This document shows positions 35,096-47,696 of a DNA stretch of 64,000 nt, piece by piece. The position numbers were made by a program, and so were the translations under genes. Position 1 is the stretch's first letter. The number at the start of each line of letters is the position of its first letter. Source of the DNA: Labyrinthula sp. Ha (Eukaryota; Sar; Bigyra; Labyrinthulida; Labyrinthulaceae); contig JAALGZ010000011.1 of the NCBI GenBank assembly GCA_015227615.1, forward strand, positions 62,001 to 126,000. The letters are read 5' to 3'. The notes under the pieces are model-generated. The model had not been told where the DNA came from, did not search any database, and saw only the letters and a program-made list of their open reading frames with translations.

Positions 35096-38000
35096 TATTT
35101 GCAACGTTCCTTCTTATATTGTAAGAACCGCTTTGAAACCAATACTTTCTCTTTCTTCAATATCCTTAAAATTATTCGTACGTTTAATTGATGAGGACAC
35201 CCTCAAGATATTATATAGAATACATGTACACATATTAGAAAATGTAAGTAAAATAAAGGAATTAAAGGTAAACTACTCTTACCAAACTGGTATTAACAAA
35301 CATATATAACAATCAAGGAAAATATTAAGTTTGTAAGAATGTTGTATAACCAATTAAAATGGATTCGATTTTTTGTGATTTTGCAACTAGAAAATTCCAA
35401 GTGGGAATTATAGAAGTTTGATTCTTAAATCCAAACAAGTTTCATGTTGTCGCAAAGTGCTGATTTTAAAGCAGAAAAAGAACAGGATTAAATATTATTG
35501 CATTGATAAAATATCCGCACTCAAATAATATAAAAAAAGAATAACTCATATCTTAAATTTTTGCTGTATATGCTGTTCTACTTCTAATCTTTAATCAAAG
35601 TACTATCTCAATACAGGGAGTTATTCGTTGCGTAAATCCTCTATAATTCCAGTATTACTACTAAGTAACAAGAACTCTTGAAGAGCTTTAATATATCACA
35701 TCAAATCAAATATTGAGAAAATAAATTTGCAATTGTATGAAAATTATAGAACAAAGACGTTATATGGTTCACTTCGTCAAAATCTTTGTAAAATGTGAAA
35801 ATATGTTTATTAAGACAAGTTTCTAGGATTTGAATCAGGTTAAATTATAAAGACCACTATTAAATAATTATCTATCATCTTACCTTAAGGTATTGCAGAT
35901 TTGCCTTTTTGCACTTTAGCACTGCTATGACTTACATATGAACATATCATAAAGATAGGTAATCCCAATATCGAAACGAAATTTGAGGGCATGCATAAGA
36001 TCATAATTCCGACTTATTGACTAAAAAGAAAACGATGAATAGAACTTTATATATTAATAGCATCATCTCTTAGAATTATCTAGATAACATATGGCCTTAG
36101 TTAACTAGGTTTTTTTCTTGATTTTAATTGTAGCAAAATTAAATTGGCGTAGATATTCTTCATAAGAATATCTCACAACATTCTTCCTCATATTCACAAA
36201 ACAGAACTATAATGTCAAAGGTAATATTGGTAATAATATTTTTAAGACAATAGAATTGTAACGTAAAATCGTTTGAAGTAAACCTCAGGTAAAATTAATT
36301 TGGTGTATTATATTAACGGCACCAAAATGCAGTCTCTGCTGTCGCGGTCGTCTCAAAAATATGGGCAGATGTATAATCTTAAGCCAATCAATATAGCTAA
36401 AAATAATATAGGGACTTAGCACAATCCTTACAACTTTACAGAATATCAGATTTTGACATTTATTCTTCAACAACTTGATACGAAACATGGGGGCACTCTT
36501 AAAAGGCAATATTTTAAAAAGTCATATACCTTTATATACTCTGATACAACAACAAAACAAATACATTGCAAGTACCATATGCGAACATATACTGACTACA
36601 GAAAAGATCGGTAACAAAAGAAGTTGCCACATTTACTAAACCAATAAGAGAATATGGATTGTAGACACCATGTGGTGTTAAAATTCTAGGGAAAATTGCC
36701 AAATCCAGTGTTGTTTAGAATAGATACTAGTCATACTCTCGCTTATTGCAACTTAATGGTATTGCCAGCATACAGATCTAAAAATATTTATGTGTAAAGC
36801 CTAAAATTCAACTATGAATTTTAAAGACAATTAGGAGGATCTCAGCTGGATTTACAATGTCTTAAAGAATGATTAAAAATACTACGAGAATCCAAAGATA
36901 ACTTTGATCAAATTGGATAAAGGTTTGATGTATTGGTGATAACATGGCTAATAGTAATTAGTCTATAGGAACATAAACTTTCGCAAAAAAACAAAAATCA
37001 TCTTTCCATGTTGTATTTTTCGGGCCTCAAAAAATCAGATCAGTACATCTCATTTTGACCGAAACAAAATAGGTCAAATTTAGAAACCTCAATCATATTT
37101 CCCTAAGAGAACTAAGTAATCATCATACTCCTTCGAGTACCTTGATCGCCGTGACTTAAAGTGTATTGACGTTTATTATCAAATATAATACGAACCGGTT
37201 CTTTAACGGCAAGTCTATCCGTTTGGTTCTGGAATTTGGGATATCGTTTGCCATCACAAGATAGGTCGATAATCAACTTTCTTAAATAACAAATGACAAG
37301 AATTTTGCATGTTATACTCCTACATTATTATTATTATATATATATAGGACCTAGAATTGGAATACATGATTTTAGTGATATACCACTCCTGATATGTAAT
37401 AATCCGCTCCATTATTCAATATTCCTTAACTAGCTCCAGGTGGTATATAACCATTCTACATATTACCACAATAATAAGTATTTGAAGAAAGAACTTTTGC
37501 AAGAACAAGAAAAACACACGACAACGCGCTTGTTATAGCGCAATGGTACAATTAAATAGCAGTTATAGCCGATGTTCCGTTTTATGTACAAATACGAGTC
37601 TCGTCACCAACCTTTTGAGGGTGTGTGTGTGTGTGGGGGGGGGTTGGTATTTAACGAAAGCAGATTAACTTCATCAATAATAGAGTATCTGAATTACAAT
37701 TTTTATTTCTTAAGTTTATCCAAGAGATATATTTAACATCTTACGATTTATTGATGTTTTTTAAATAGAAAGTCATAGGCTTCTGATTAGTCAATGTAGA
37801 CGATATTCCTTGGTAGATTATATAAGAAACCATTAACAAAAACAATATGACATATTCAAACATATTTAGATATTCATTCTAAATCGAAACAGATTTTTTT
37901 ATTTATATGAAAAAATAAGATAAAAATAATACTATTCTTAGTGTTATATCTGTATCTTGTTTTTAGTTAGAGTAAATAAAGTTACATGCAAGAAACTTAT

Positions 38001-41000
38001 ACAAAGTTTGTTGCTTATAATAATAAATTGATGATTCTATGCGTTCGAGTGCACGACAATTCTCAGTGGAAGACACTGAAACAAGTTTTATATCAAAACA
38101 AGAAACAAGATTTCCTAGCTTTTACCGTGTTGAAGTAGGATTCTAGACCCTAGGCAAAAATCCAATGGGTATAAAAGCAATACTTAGCTTCAAGAGTTCA
38201 GAGTATGTGATTACTGGTTACTTAGGTACTTATCTTCCAAAACCTGAGCGACACATTATGTTTATTTATAAATCCCTTTATTCTGAGGGTTTGCATAAAG
38301 AAAATAGATTAATTATTTTCAACCCAAAATAAGTCCTGCAGTTTTATGCAGTTTATATATTTTGCGTTGAAAATTTCACTACTAATTTTGGAAAACTAGT
38401 TTCGAATGGTACTTCAATTCTGAATAACTGCAAAAACTAAAATACACTTTAATCCTGTTATGTTAAGAGCTTACTAAGGATTAATACAAATTATTAGGAA
38501 TCCGGACTATGTAATATTAACTCCTGAGAAACTGAAATATATTCTGAAAGGCCCGTTACAGATATGATGGGATAAGAATTCAGCTGGGATAAAGGTTTTT
38601 CTTTATGATGATCCTGTACTGATGTTGCTAAGTTTGTAAGGTTTCGCAAGTTTTCTATGTTGAGTTCAAAGAAACTATAAGTAAACTAGTTAATAATAAA
38701 AACAAAAGTAATTAATAAAGAAGACTGCATCTTTGGTATTATCTGCCGTATGCTACGCTATGTTTTTATGTATTTGACTTGTTTACAGAGATTAAAGAAT
38801 AAAATATAATCATGAGTAAATTATACCTAGATATCACATGTCTCGATTGTAAGTATGGTAGAAATTAATAAATCTTCTCGTCGTATCTTTGAAGCTCTAG
38901 CTTATTATGGATGAGCAAAAAAAATTTTGGTCAATGTTTGTTCTAACGTTCCAAGAATAGCGGTATATATATAGCCCAAATGGTTACTGCGCGAGATAGT
39001 TGAAATCATACAGAAATTCAAAAAGGAGATTGTAACTGCTTTTTTATGAGAGCTAAAAAAACATCTCGATTCTGATCAAAAAGGTTTGAGATGGTAGTAA
39101 TAAAAGTATTATGCTTGATAAAAGACACAGTATCTGCACGCATATTGAATTATAAAACCTACAGGAATAATGCAAGAGATTTGATAATTCTTGCACGGAA
39201 ATAATCCAATATAGCAAGAAAATTGAATTATCTGTTTTCAGAGATAAAGCTAGGATTTTTACAACATATATCAGTAATGAGAAACTACTTTAGGATTATT
39301 TATATATACTTGAAAGCTATGCCATTTACTAAATTTTGATAATTTAGTATTTACAAGATCTTTTTGCTAAAATCAAATGAGGTTTTTCTCTAAGTTCAAA
39401 GGCAAGAACAAGTTATTGAACTAGTTTGTACAAGAAACAATATTGCATTAGTTAACCCCCGCCATTTTCAAACCAGATAATAGGAAAAAATATGCTAGTG
39501 AGAAACATCAACCCAAGAATCAAGGTTTTACATCAAATGCACCTAAAGCAGAACATGGTTTTTACCAACCGAGTAGCTTTTCATAATGGTTCTCATAAGT
39601 TAATAGTAGCATTTTTTTAATTTAAAAAACCTCGTAGAAAATCCTCGGTAGCTATGTTTGAAAGACTCATATCATTTCCCTGGGCTAACGTACCGACATA
39701 AGTTTTTTTTTATTTTGCATCGTCTTTTTTTTTGGTGCATAAAATATATGCCTTTGTAGTTTACTGACCAGCAGAAGCACTTATGGGGAATCGCATTGAT
39801 ATAGTATATTTTAATTTCTTTACACCCATCTTTCTATTTGCCAAAAAACCTGAAATTTGTAACTAAATTGGTATAAGCTCCAATTATATATCTCCAGTTT
39901 TTTCTAACTGGGACTTATTAATATGTATTTTTTATATATGCTTTATACCGTGGTTGCATCAAGCGCTGATATCAATCTATTAAATTTTTACACTTTTATT
40001 TTATATGTCTTTACATTAGATATCTCAGAATTTGTTTCTCAATACTAGTGGTGGAACATAAGTTTAGTTAATTGCATTCATGATTCTTAAAGAAGCATGT
40101 GCTAAAAAAGACTAGGTAGAAAAAGATATTCTTGGGAGAAAAAGATGTATATTTCTCCAGAAGTTCAGGTTACAATACTTAAGAATGTCTCATGACTGAT
40201 TTTTAAAGTTATAGTTTCGATTGTTTCTTAAAGCGAATGATACAGCTATCTCCTGAGCTCGTGTTCAAAATATTTCCTCATAAGATGTCTTCAGTATGGA
40301 TGTGCAATGCTAACACCTTTGAGTATCTAATTATTTTTGAGACTACAGATTCTATTCTAGAGATATCTGTGCTCGATGAGGATATGAAAGGCAGTTGGGG
40401 AAACAACTTTGAAACGGTGAAAGAAGCGCCTGATAGGAGCCTTATAGCGAAGAACTGGAGGAAAATGATCTCAGCTGAATGAAGCGACACTTATAAAAAG
40501 AGGAATGGTTTGAGGTCTTCCTGCGCTGAACCGTAGGGTGCGGGTGTTTTAGTGGGATTTTTCTGGGTATAATAGTCATAATAAGTTGCACGTCCCAGGG
40601 AAAATCAGAAAATAGTAATTCCCGATGGGCAGAAATAGGATGACAGAACAACGAGTGGGTAGATTTAATTCAAAAAGAAAAGACAGATTATAGAGCAATT
40701 AGTAGAGCAGTTACTAGGTGTATTAGGTCACCTAACTATTAATATACAGATAAAAAAGTTTCGAGAAGCCTTTAGAAGATATTTTTGAATATCTTTGGGA
40801 ACTCTCCCTAACAATCATCTCTTAGGGTTAAGAGTATTAAACGATTCCTTGCTGAGATGTCACTAAACTTATTACCGGAATTCATGATCTAAGAATGAAT
40901 GACATTGTACAGAAATAGGGACAATACATAATCACCTCGAACTGATCAGACGCTCTTTCAGATCGATACCCAATATTCCCGGCATAGAATATTTCCTAAG

Positions 41001-44000
41001 TTGTGTAAAAGGGTAGAGCAATTGTGCAACACAAGTGTAAATCCTGAATGCCCCACAAATAACATATAAATTTCTCCCAATTTTGAATTTCCTCGGTGAA
41101 GAATCACCGATTAGGAGTTTATTATTCTATGATGTTGACAAGATTATGTTCAGGAGATTATCAAATATTTCATCTCTATATTTCTTTGTTGTGTCTTTCT
41201 GTAAGAATATTATCTAGAGTTTTATGAAATAAATCCTTGCTATTGTTCATCATAAAATTATCATGGATTTTACAATAATAATTATTTTTTTTTGATTCTA
41301 TGCAAAGCTTAAATGTACAGAGATACCAGTTTTTAAAGCAATGTCACCAAGAGATTTTACAGTGAGAATAATGAGATCGTTAATGAAAACTGTTTTCCGC
41401 AAGCAGTAAGTTTATACTTATCAGCTGCAAATTCGTCAATTTTCAGTATTCTTAGTGCTAAGAATGCGTGGCCTCTAATTTCCTATGGACTAAGATTTAC
41501 AGAAAATTTACTACAAAGGTTCGTCTCAAAAGGGTTCTGACTACGTAGGACATTTGACTGCTTGTAAGTAAGAGAAATATTAATAAAAAAGGTGTAATAC
41601 ATACTTGTGCGTTTAGTCTAAATTCTTCCTATCATAGCAGTTAGAAGTAGCTCCAAATATGAACTTAGTCCTTTACACTGAAAACGACGGATATAGATCT
41701 GAACATAATTAGGTTGTGCTTACCAGGATTTCACACACGATATTGTACTTCAGAAACTATCGTGTAATTTAGCTTAAACATAGTGAAAAATATTCTTAGT
41801 TAGTTAGATTATCACCAGATTGGTCAGTATGTCTGACCTTTTAAATTTTGGACACGAAAATTGTCAGCAGTTCTATGGATAGCAACAGGAGATTGATTAT
41901 TTTTTTGTGAATAATAGATTCAGAACATGTGAATCACAGCTTTGAATGATAATAATACACATACTAAAAGCAGACTTGAAAAAAAAAAGAGAAAACACCA
42001 AGTTGCTTAAAGTTTTGAAATATCTACAAGGTCTTTTTCTTAAGCTAAGAATCTCACTCCCAAAAAATATATTTGTACTGTCAGTTTTGCTATACTGGGA
42101 AGCTCATGAAAATTTAAAATAATCTGGCTATGTAGCCTTACTTAGAGATTTTCCATTGGACGGATGTTATTGAGAATCCACCAATTAGCTGATAAGGGAG
42201 TTGAATCTTGAGATTGGGGAGAATTTTCTTTCTTTTCAATGCTAACATATTACTTAGAAAACTACAAGAATATAGCACCATTGTTTTAATAATGCAATGA
42301 CGTAAACCTCAAATGTTTACTTTCATTATAGTTACATCCTTCTGAGACAATCGGTTAGAAAATGTACAAGAGGTGACTCGCATTATTACCAGTCACTGCG
42401 GGTTAATAAAGTAACTTATATCTAGTAAGAATATAGAGAGTGTACCCACAATGTTTTTGGTTGATTAATCTGACGACAAGTATCGTTTTAGAACAACTTG
42501 ATTGTCTTTATTAACCAAAATACAACTTAAAGGTAACTTTTGCATATTTCGACTGCTGGATGGATTTTTATGTTTGGAACACTAAGTAAAATGTAAGTGC
42601 TGCAGTTAGAGATGTCTAAATAGATCAAGATTGAGTAATGCCCGAATCATGGAAAGCCTGAACCCAGCTTTTTTACGCTGGCGTAGTTTACGCCACTCTT
42701 CCATTAAGAATTTTAGGGAGATTTTGACGATGTGTACCAGCAACAATTTTTAGTGAAATTCTACGAACCCTACCAGTAGCTTAGCAACACAACCCCAAAG
42801 CCCAACACTTGGAACCCCAACCCATGCTTTGACAAAATGTAGAGGGGGCGGGCGAAAAAGTGAAGTACAGTTGAAGGTAGAAAGTAAGTATTTAAACTAA
42901 AAAACAAAGAAATTCACAGCTGTTGTACCTTAGCGTAGCGGTCAGGCTTTCATGCTCCCCACTTCTTTAAAAATGGCCCCCATGACTTGGCCCTCCCTTC
43001 CCAATAGGCCCTCTATGAAGATGAGGTTGGATTTAAATCTTTTTCCATAGTTTGAACACAGAAATTTCAAAATATGTGCAGAAGTTAATAAGTAAATATA
43101 TGAAGTGACATAATTAAGAGTTTAAGACAAATAATTTTGAAAACTGAAATTAAGAAGGTGTAGATATGCGTTAAAATTAAAATTTAAAACTTAAGTGGTT
43201 TAAGGATAATATGAAATAGTTTAGGATGTGAAAATATATATTTTGAATCACTGTTTTTAAATTACCCAAATCCCAAAACATCACTTCTACATCAGTAAAC
43301 ATTCTTAAATAATCCAAATCTCCATACACAACTTCTAAATTAGGAAACATTTTTGCAATGTGCTTTGTCATGAATTCTTGCTTGAATTGTCACCTTCCAA
43401 CAATGCTAAATCAAAATATATTTATAGACGTTAATACGTAATACTGAACTTGAAGATTGAATTTAAGGTGTAACTATTACATTGAAAAATATGAATTGAA
43501 ATTTTATTTATTTGTTTCGTTGGTTTTTATTATTAATTTGGGAAATTAAGTTATTGGTACTAATGGTAGAGTTGTGTAAATTACGCCATCATAGATAAAT
43601 ACTATTTCTGGAAATTCTTATGAATTGGCGAGTCTTTGGAAATGTGAGATATGGTAATGCCATATTGCCATGAGTAATGACGTGGCAAGATGACTCTTGA
43701 GAATATAGAACTATAATATTGTTGGTTCCTGTAGAAATGAAGAAGTTGCAAAGCCCCCAAGAAACTTATAGTTATTATTCAATGGTGAGAAATAGGAATA
43801 TATATATTTAGTTACTAGAAAGGATTATGAAGAGTTTAGCAGACTACAAAGAAAAACTCTTAGGAAGGAACTATTCAACTTGTTAAACAGAAGCAGGTTA
43901 TACGCATTCAATGCCTTATGAGAAAATACCAGTACTGCGTACGACCTAGGAAAATAAATCTATATTATAGGAATTGCTTTCAAGGAAACTAAACCTTAAT

Positions 44001-45249
44001 ACAGTTGATAAAAAGTAAATTATTAGCTTACAGAGACAAGCAAATCACTAACTAGACGACATTAAGGAATCAATAAATCAGCTAAAGGCTATTTATAGGC
44101 TTAGCCAAATAAGTTTTAAGTCGAAAAGTTAATAGTTTAATTGAATGATCTATTGGGCACTAGTTGAAGGTACAATAGCTTGAATTTCTATATCTACTCA
44201 AGTAAAGGATAAACTAATTAACTTCATCAGCTAGCCAGGGACAGACAACAACTGTATTTGAAAAGGCCCAAATACCTTTAAATGCTTGCGAAATTAATAA
44301 CTAAAGGCTTTATGAAAATCTCCTAAGAGGGAAAATGGCTCTAGAAGTAAAGTTAAACTCTGTTTTATGTTGCTTACGGTTAGAGTTCACTAGCTTAAGA
44401 ACTATTGGTACATTACATAGTTGTAAATCCTTTCTAGATACCTTCTAGCAAAGTTCAAAGATCATGAAGAACCGGCTAGAGTAATAGAGTATGAATAAGC
44501 TCTATAAAAGACAGTGAATAGTCAAGATATAAATAATAAATCTATTCCAATAAATCATTCGTTTTACACAAAGTAAATAAAAACGAAAGAGGAAGGGGGG
44601 GTGAATAATCTTTAAGCACCTAGCCTTTTATCTATAGAACAGTATGTTCTCAGCATATGCAGAGAAATTTATCGTTTCCTGCGCTCCCTGCAGCAGGCAG
44701 CATCAGCAAAAAGATTTGTTAATTTTTGTTATCTCTTTAATTTTTTGACTGAAAAGGTTTTTCTTGGTTGTGCCGAAGTAGAAAGTTCTGAGTTCTTGTT
44801 CGTCAAAGTATCAAATCATATAAAGTTGAGGTATACAAGCATACAATACAACTGTATATAGCATATTTACCTCTACGGTCCAGATGATAGAACCTTACTC
44901 TAGTCAGTAAGTGTTTTTGATATCATAATTGCGCAATCTAATCGAGTTTTTTCAAGTGTTTTCCCTCTCTAGCTTGAAGACTCGTGGCATTGATAAGAAA
45001 CTAAAGATCACTAGACAAAGCAAAGTGAAACCACCAAACACTGTAATGATTTCGAGTAAACAATTCTTTTGTTCTTATAATAGGTGGTACAAAATTAAAC
45101 TGTTTTTAATATTTTCGGCGTTGGATTATTAGTTTATATTTTTATTTGTTACATAAACCTTCTACAGTTTACACTTGGCCAAAATAGAAGCAGAACAAGT
45201 ATAAGCTAACAGAAAATTTTACAACCTTTTTGCCTATACATTTATGTTT
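35096..45249. other. 10 kb gene-poor AT-rich region
   Basis: I see no protein gene or RNA gene. Only small features stand out: a (GT)n run followed by a G run at 37617-37643, a GC-richer stretch at about 42640-43040 with a 7 bp stem hairpin (tggcgta/tacgcca near 42680), and scattered A/T homopolymers. The open frames near 40237 and 44929 look like chance. Confidence 0.55.
37617..37643. repeat. GT microsatellite next to a G run
   Basis: About seven GT units run straight into nine or more G. A simple sequence. Confidence 0.9.
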
Positions 45250-46308
45250 TTATGAGTTAGCTACCTTATTACTTGAACCATATTGATCCAAATCGAGAGA
45301 TTCCATATCTTGAATTTCTTGTGTAGATTCTGTTGGTTTCAAGAAAGGGCTACTAGTCCAACTTCTCAATCCAAATATACCAGCCAATAAACTATGTTGT
45401 GTTCCTACACTTACTAACTCATGCTGGTCATCACCAGATATTAGAGGTCGTTTTTCACCAATCAAATCTTTATTTTGTTCTTGGAAATACCAAAATTGAA
45501 ACAAAATAATAAAGTCAAAACTAAGAGTTCCGAGAGATCCAATTAACCATGGAAGAGAATGATATAATAAATCTTTAGGTTTATTCTCATCAGGAAGTTG
45601 AAAAATAATGGAAAGACCATAAGTCAAATTTCCTAGAATAGCACAAGTAAACATAATCATAGACAAACCTTCAACTGATTTCCTTTTCCAATTTTTTATT
45701 ACCTGAGGTATTCTTGAGTTTAAATAAATAAAAGCACTAGTCCATCCAATATATATTCCTGCCTGTTCTTTCCATTCTTCTAGTTTTGGGGTTTCGTTAC
45801 AATAAACACTTTCTGTTTTGGGTTCAACAAGAAACTTACTAACCAGGAAAATAAATAGAAAAGGAGAGCAAAATAGCAATATTCTCAAAAAATTTTGAGC
45901 AAAAAGTTTTGTTTGAATATCTGCATTGTAAAAATAATTATAATAGAATACTTGAAGAATCATAGTTGAATCCGTGAACAAGAATAGAAGACCAGTGAGT
46001 TTTTGTGTAAACAGTTGTCCTGTTAATATACAGCCAACTAGATTCAAAAGATCCCCAAGAAACCACTCAATTATAAAACATTTCGATAAGCTGCTAGCTG
46101 ACTTCTTCCTGTAACTTTTTATGAACTGTGGCACTTGTGCAAAAATCCAGAAAAAAATGGATGTAAGTCCAATAAGGAAACTTAACGATTGAAGATAAGT
46201 ATATGAACATATTGAGAAATGATTAGAAAGGAAGTGGGAATATTTCGTATGTGTTTGATTGTGTATTATCGTAGCTGGACAAATACAGGTTTCTTCTAGT
46301 AGTCTCAT
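45250..46308 (-). CDS. PQ-loop lysosomal/vacuolar transporter (PQLC2/Ypq1 type)
   Basis: Intronless, 352 residues, start ATG at 46308. It has seven predicted membrane segments and two PQ-loops: FAQVPQFIKSYRKKSASSLS (P60-Q61) and SRIPQVIKNWKRKSVEGLS (P201-Q202). The RKS-x-x-GLS tail after the PQ pair is typical of the PQLC2/Ypq/Stm1 family, which exports cationic amino acids from lysosomes or vacuoles. After the last membrane segment, EKRPLI (285-290) fits the acidic dileucine sorting signal ExxxL[LI] used for lysosomal targeting. The rest of the tail is polar. Cystinosin also has two PQ-loops but a long lumenal N-terminus, which is absent here. Confidence 0.9.
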   Translation of the reverse strand: MRLLEETCICPATIIHNQTHTKYSHFLSNHFSICSYTYLQSLSFLIGLTSIFFWIFAQVPQFIKSYRKKSASSLSKCFIIEWFLGDLLNLVGCILTGQLFTQKLTGLLFLFTDSTMILQVFYYNYFYNADIQTKLFAQNFLRILLFCSPFLFIFLVSKFLVEPKTESVYCNETPKLEEWKEQAGIYIGWTSAFIYLNSRIPQVIKNWKRKSVEGLSMIMFTCAILGNLTYGLSIIFQLPDENKPKDLLYHSLPWLIGSLGTLSFDFIILFQFWYFQEQNKDLIGEKRPLISGDDQHELVSVGTQHSLLAGIFGLRSWTSSPFLKPTESTQEIQDMESLDLDQYGSSNKVANS

Positions 46309-47690
46309 TCTTATGTTCTTCCGTTGATATTTGCTAAGTTCCCAATTTATAAGTATTTTGGGAAAATCTTATAAAAGGACCAATATATTCTTTGGATTTC
46401 GATAGACTTTAGACTTCTAGTATTTCTAAGATAACAAAACATTAGAATACTCTACCTATCAGTAAAGGGTGTTATATTTAAATATTTTATCATGAATTAC
46501 TCGAGTAGATACAGATTTTCATGAAACCTACCTATTCCCTGGGCGAGCCCTAAGTGTTATCGATAAACCATCAGAAGTGCCAACAACTCTACTACTATGA
46601 CGCAAGATTTTCCAGCAAGGTGGTCAGAGATTTTTCAAAATGAATTTATTTTATTTTCATCAAGTTAAATTGCAAGAAAAAGTTATTGATCAGCTGAGTT
46701 GAACTTGATCCTCGGTAGTATCGTCTGCAAAATGGTATTGGTGTAACTACTTCCAAATCACCCAACTCTAAGCAACTGCTAGCTGTAAGAATTGATTCCA
46801 TTATGACTGCAAAAAACCATTCCACAATAAATATGTTTTAGAAAATGATGAAATCGAAATCTTAGGTTTTGAGGCGACATGAAAACCTCTTCTCTTGTGA
46901 CACAGTCCAATAGCAAGTTTATGTGAACCCTTGCTAGTGCTGATATATAATTAATTTGACAAAACCATGCACTGAAGCAATATAGAGCTAAAAATCTATA
47001 ATTTTAACACCATGATTACAATGAAATACCTTTTACCAGAGAATAGAAACAAGAAGAAGAGTCTATTTCAGTTCCGGAATGCGCCGGGGTTTCGCAACTT
47101 TTACTTTCACTGAAAAACAAAGAGATTTTTTACCTCCTGTATCAAAATCAGCTTAACTTTTTCAAAGACAAAGATGAAAATAGTCAGTTATGACCTACAA
47201 GACTAATTTGTTCAGGTGTTTTTATTTCTTAGGTTTGGATGCTATATACCTCGTGTATTCTTGATTGAATCATATTTCAGATGGAGTTTCGGATTTCATT
47301 TTGCACTGAAAGAAAAACTTACTTCATGTATCAGATGGAGTTTCAGGTATTCTTTTTGAACTGAATCAAGAAACCGATTTATATTTGAGTTGGGTATATA
47401 CATTCTTTATAATATTGAGAGAAGCGTTTCACTTATATCTTACATGAGGGTTTGGGAGTTAGGTTAGTTTTCTAATAAATTGATTTCAGGAATGGAAGAT
47501 TGATTTCTTCTACAAGAGGTTTAGGTTCGGGATCTATTTTGGAATTATCTTGTATGCCACGATGCTGTCTAGGGGTAGCGCGTTTGGCTAAAACAACCAA
47601 ACCTTAGACCGTAACTTGAATGAGTAAGATTGAAAAGTTCAATAGTGCGAGAGAGTACAAAAGGAAAACCCTTATATATTTACATTGAAC
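46309..47690. other. Intergenic DNA upstream of the PQ-loop gene
   Basis: AT-rich. I see no gene or recognisable repeat. Confidence 0.5.
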
Positions 47691-47696
47691 TTAAGT

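Noticed and set aside
40237-40482. 81-codon plus-strand frame (MIQLSPELVFKIF...)
   Set aside because: Mild coding look but no splice partners or homology that I can see. Not enough support.
42660-42730. Possible tRNA or structured RNA in the GC-richer patch
   Set aside because: Only a 7 bp hairpin is seen. No A/B box pair or cloverleaf could be traced.
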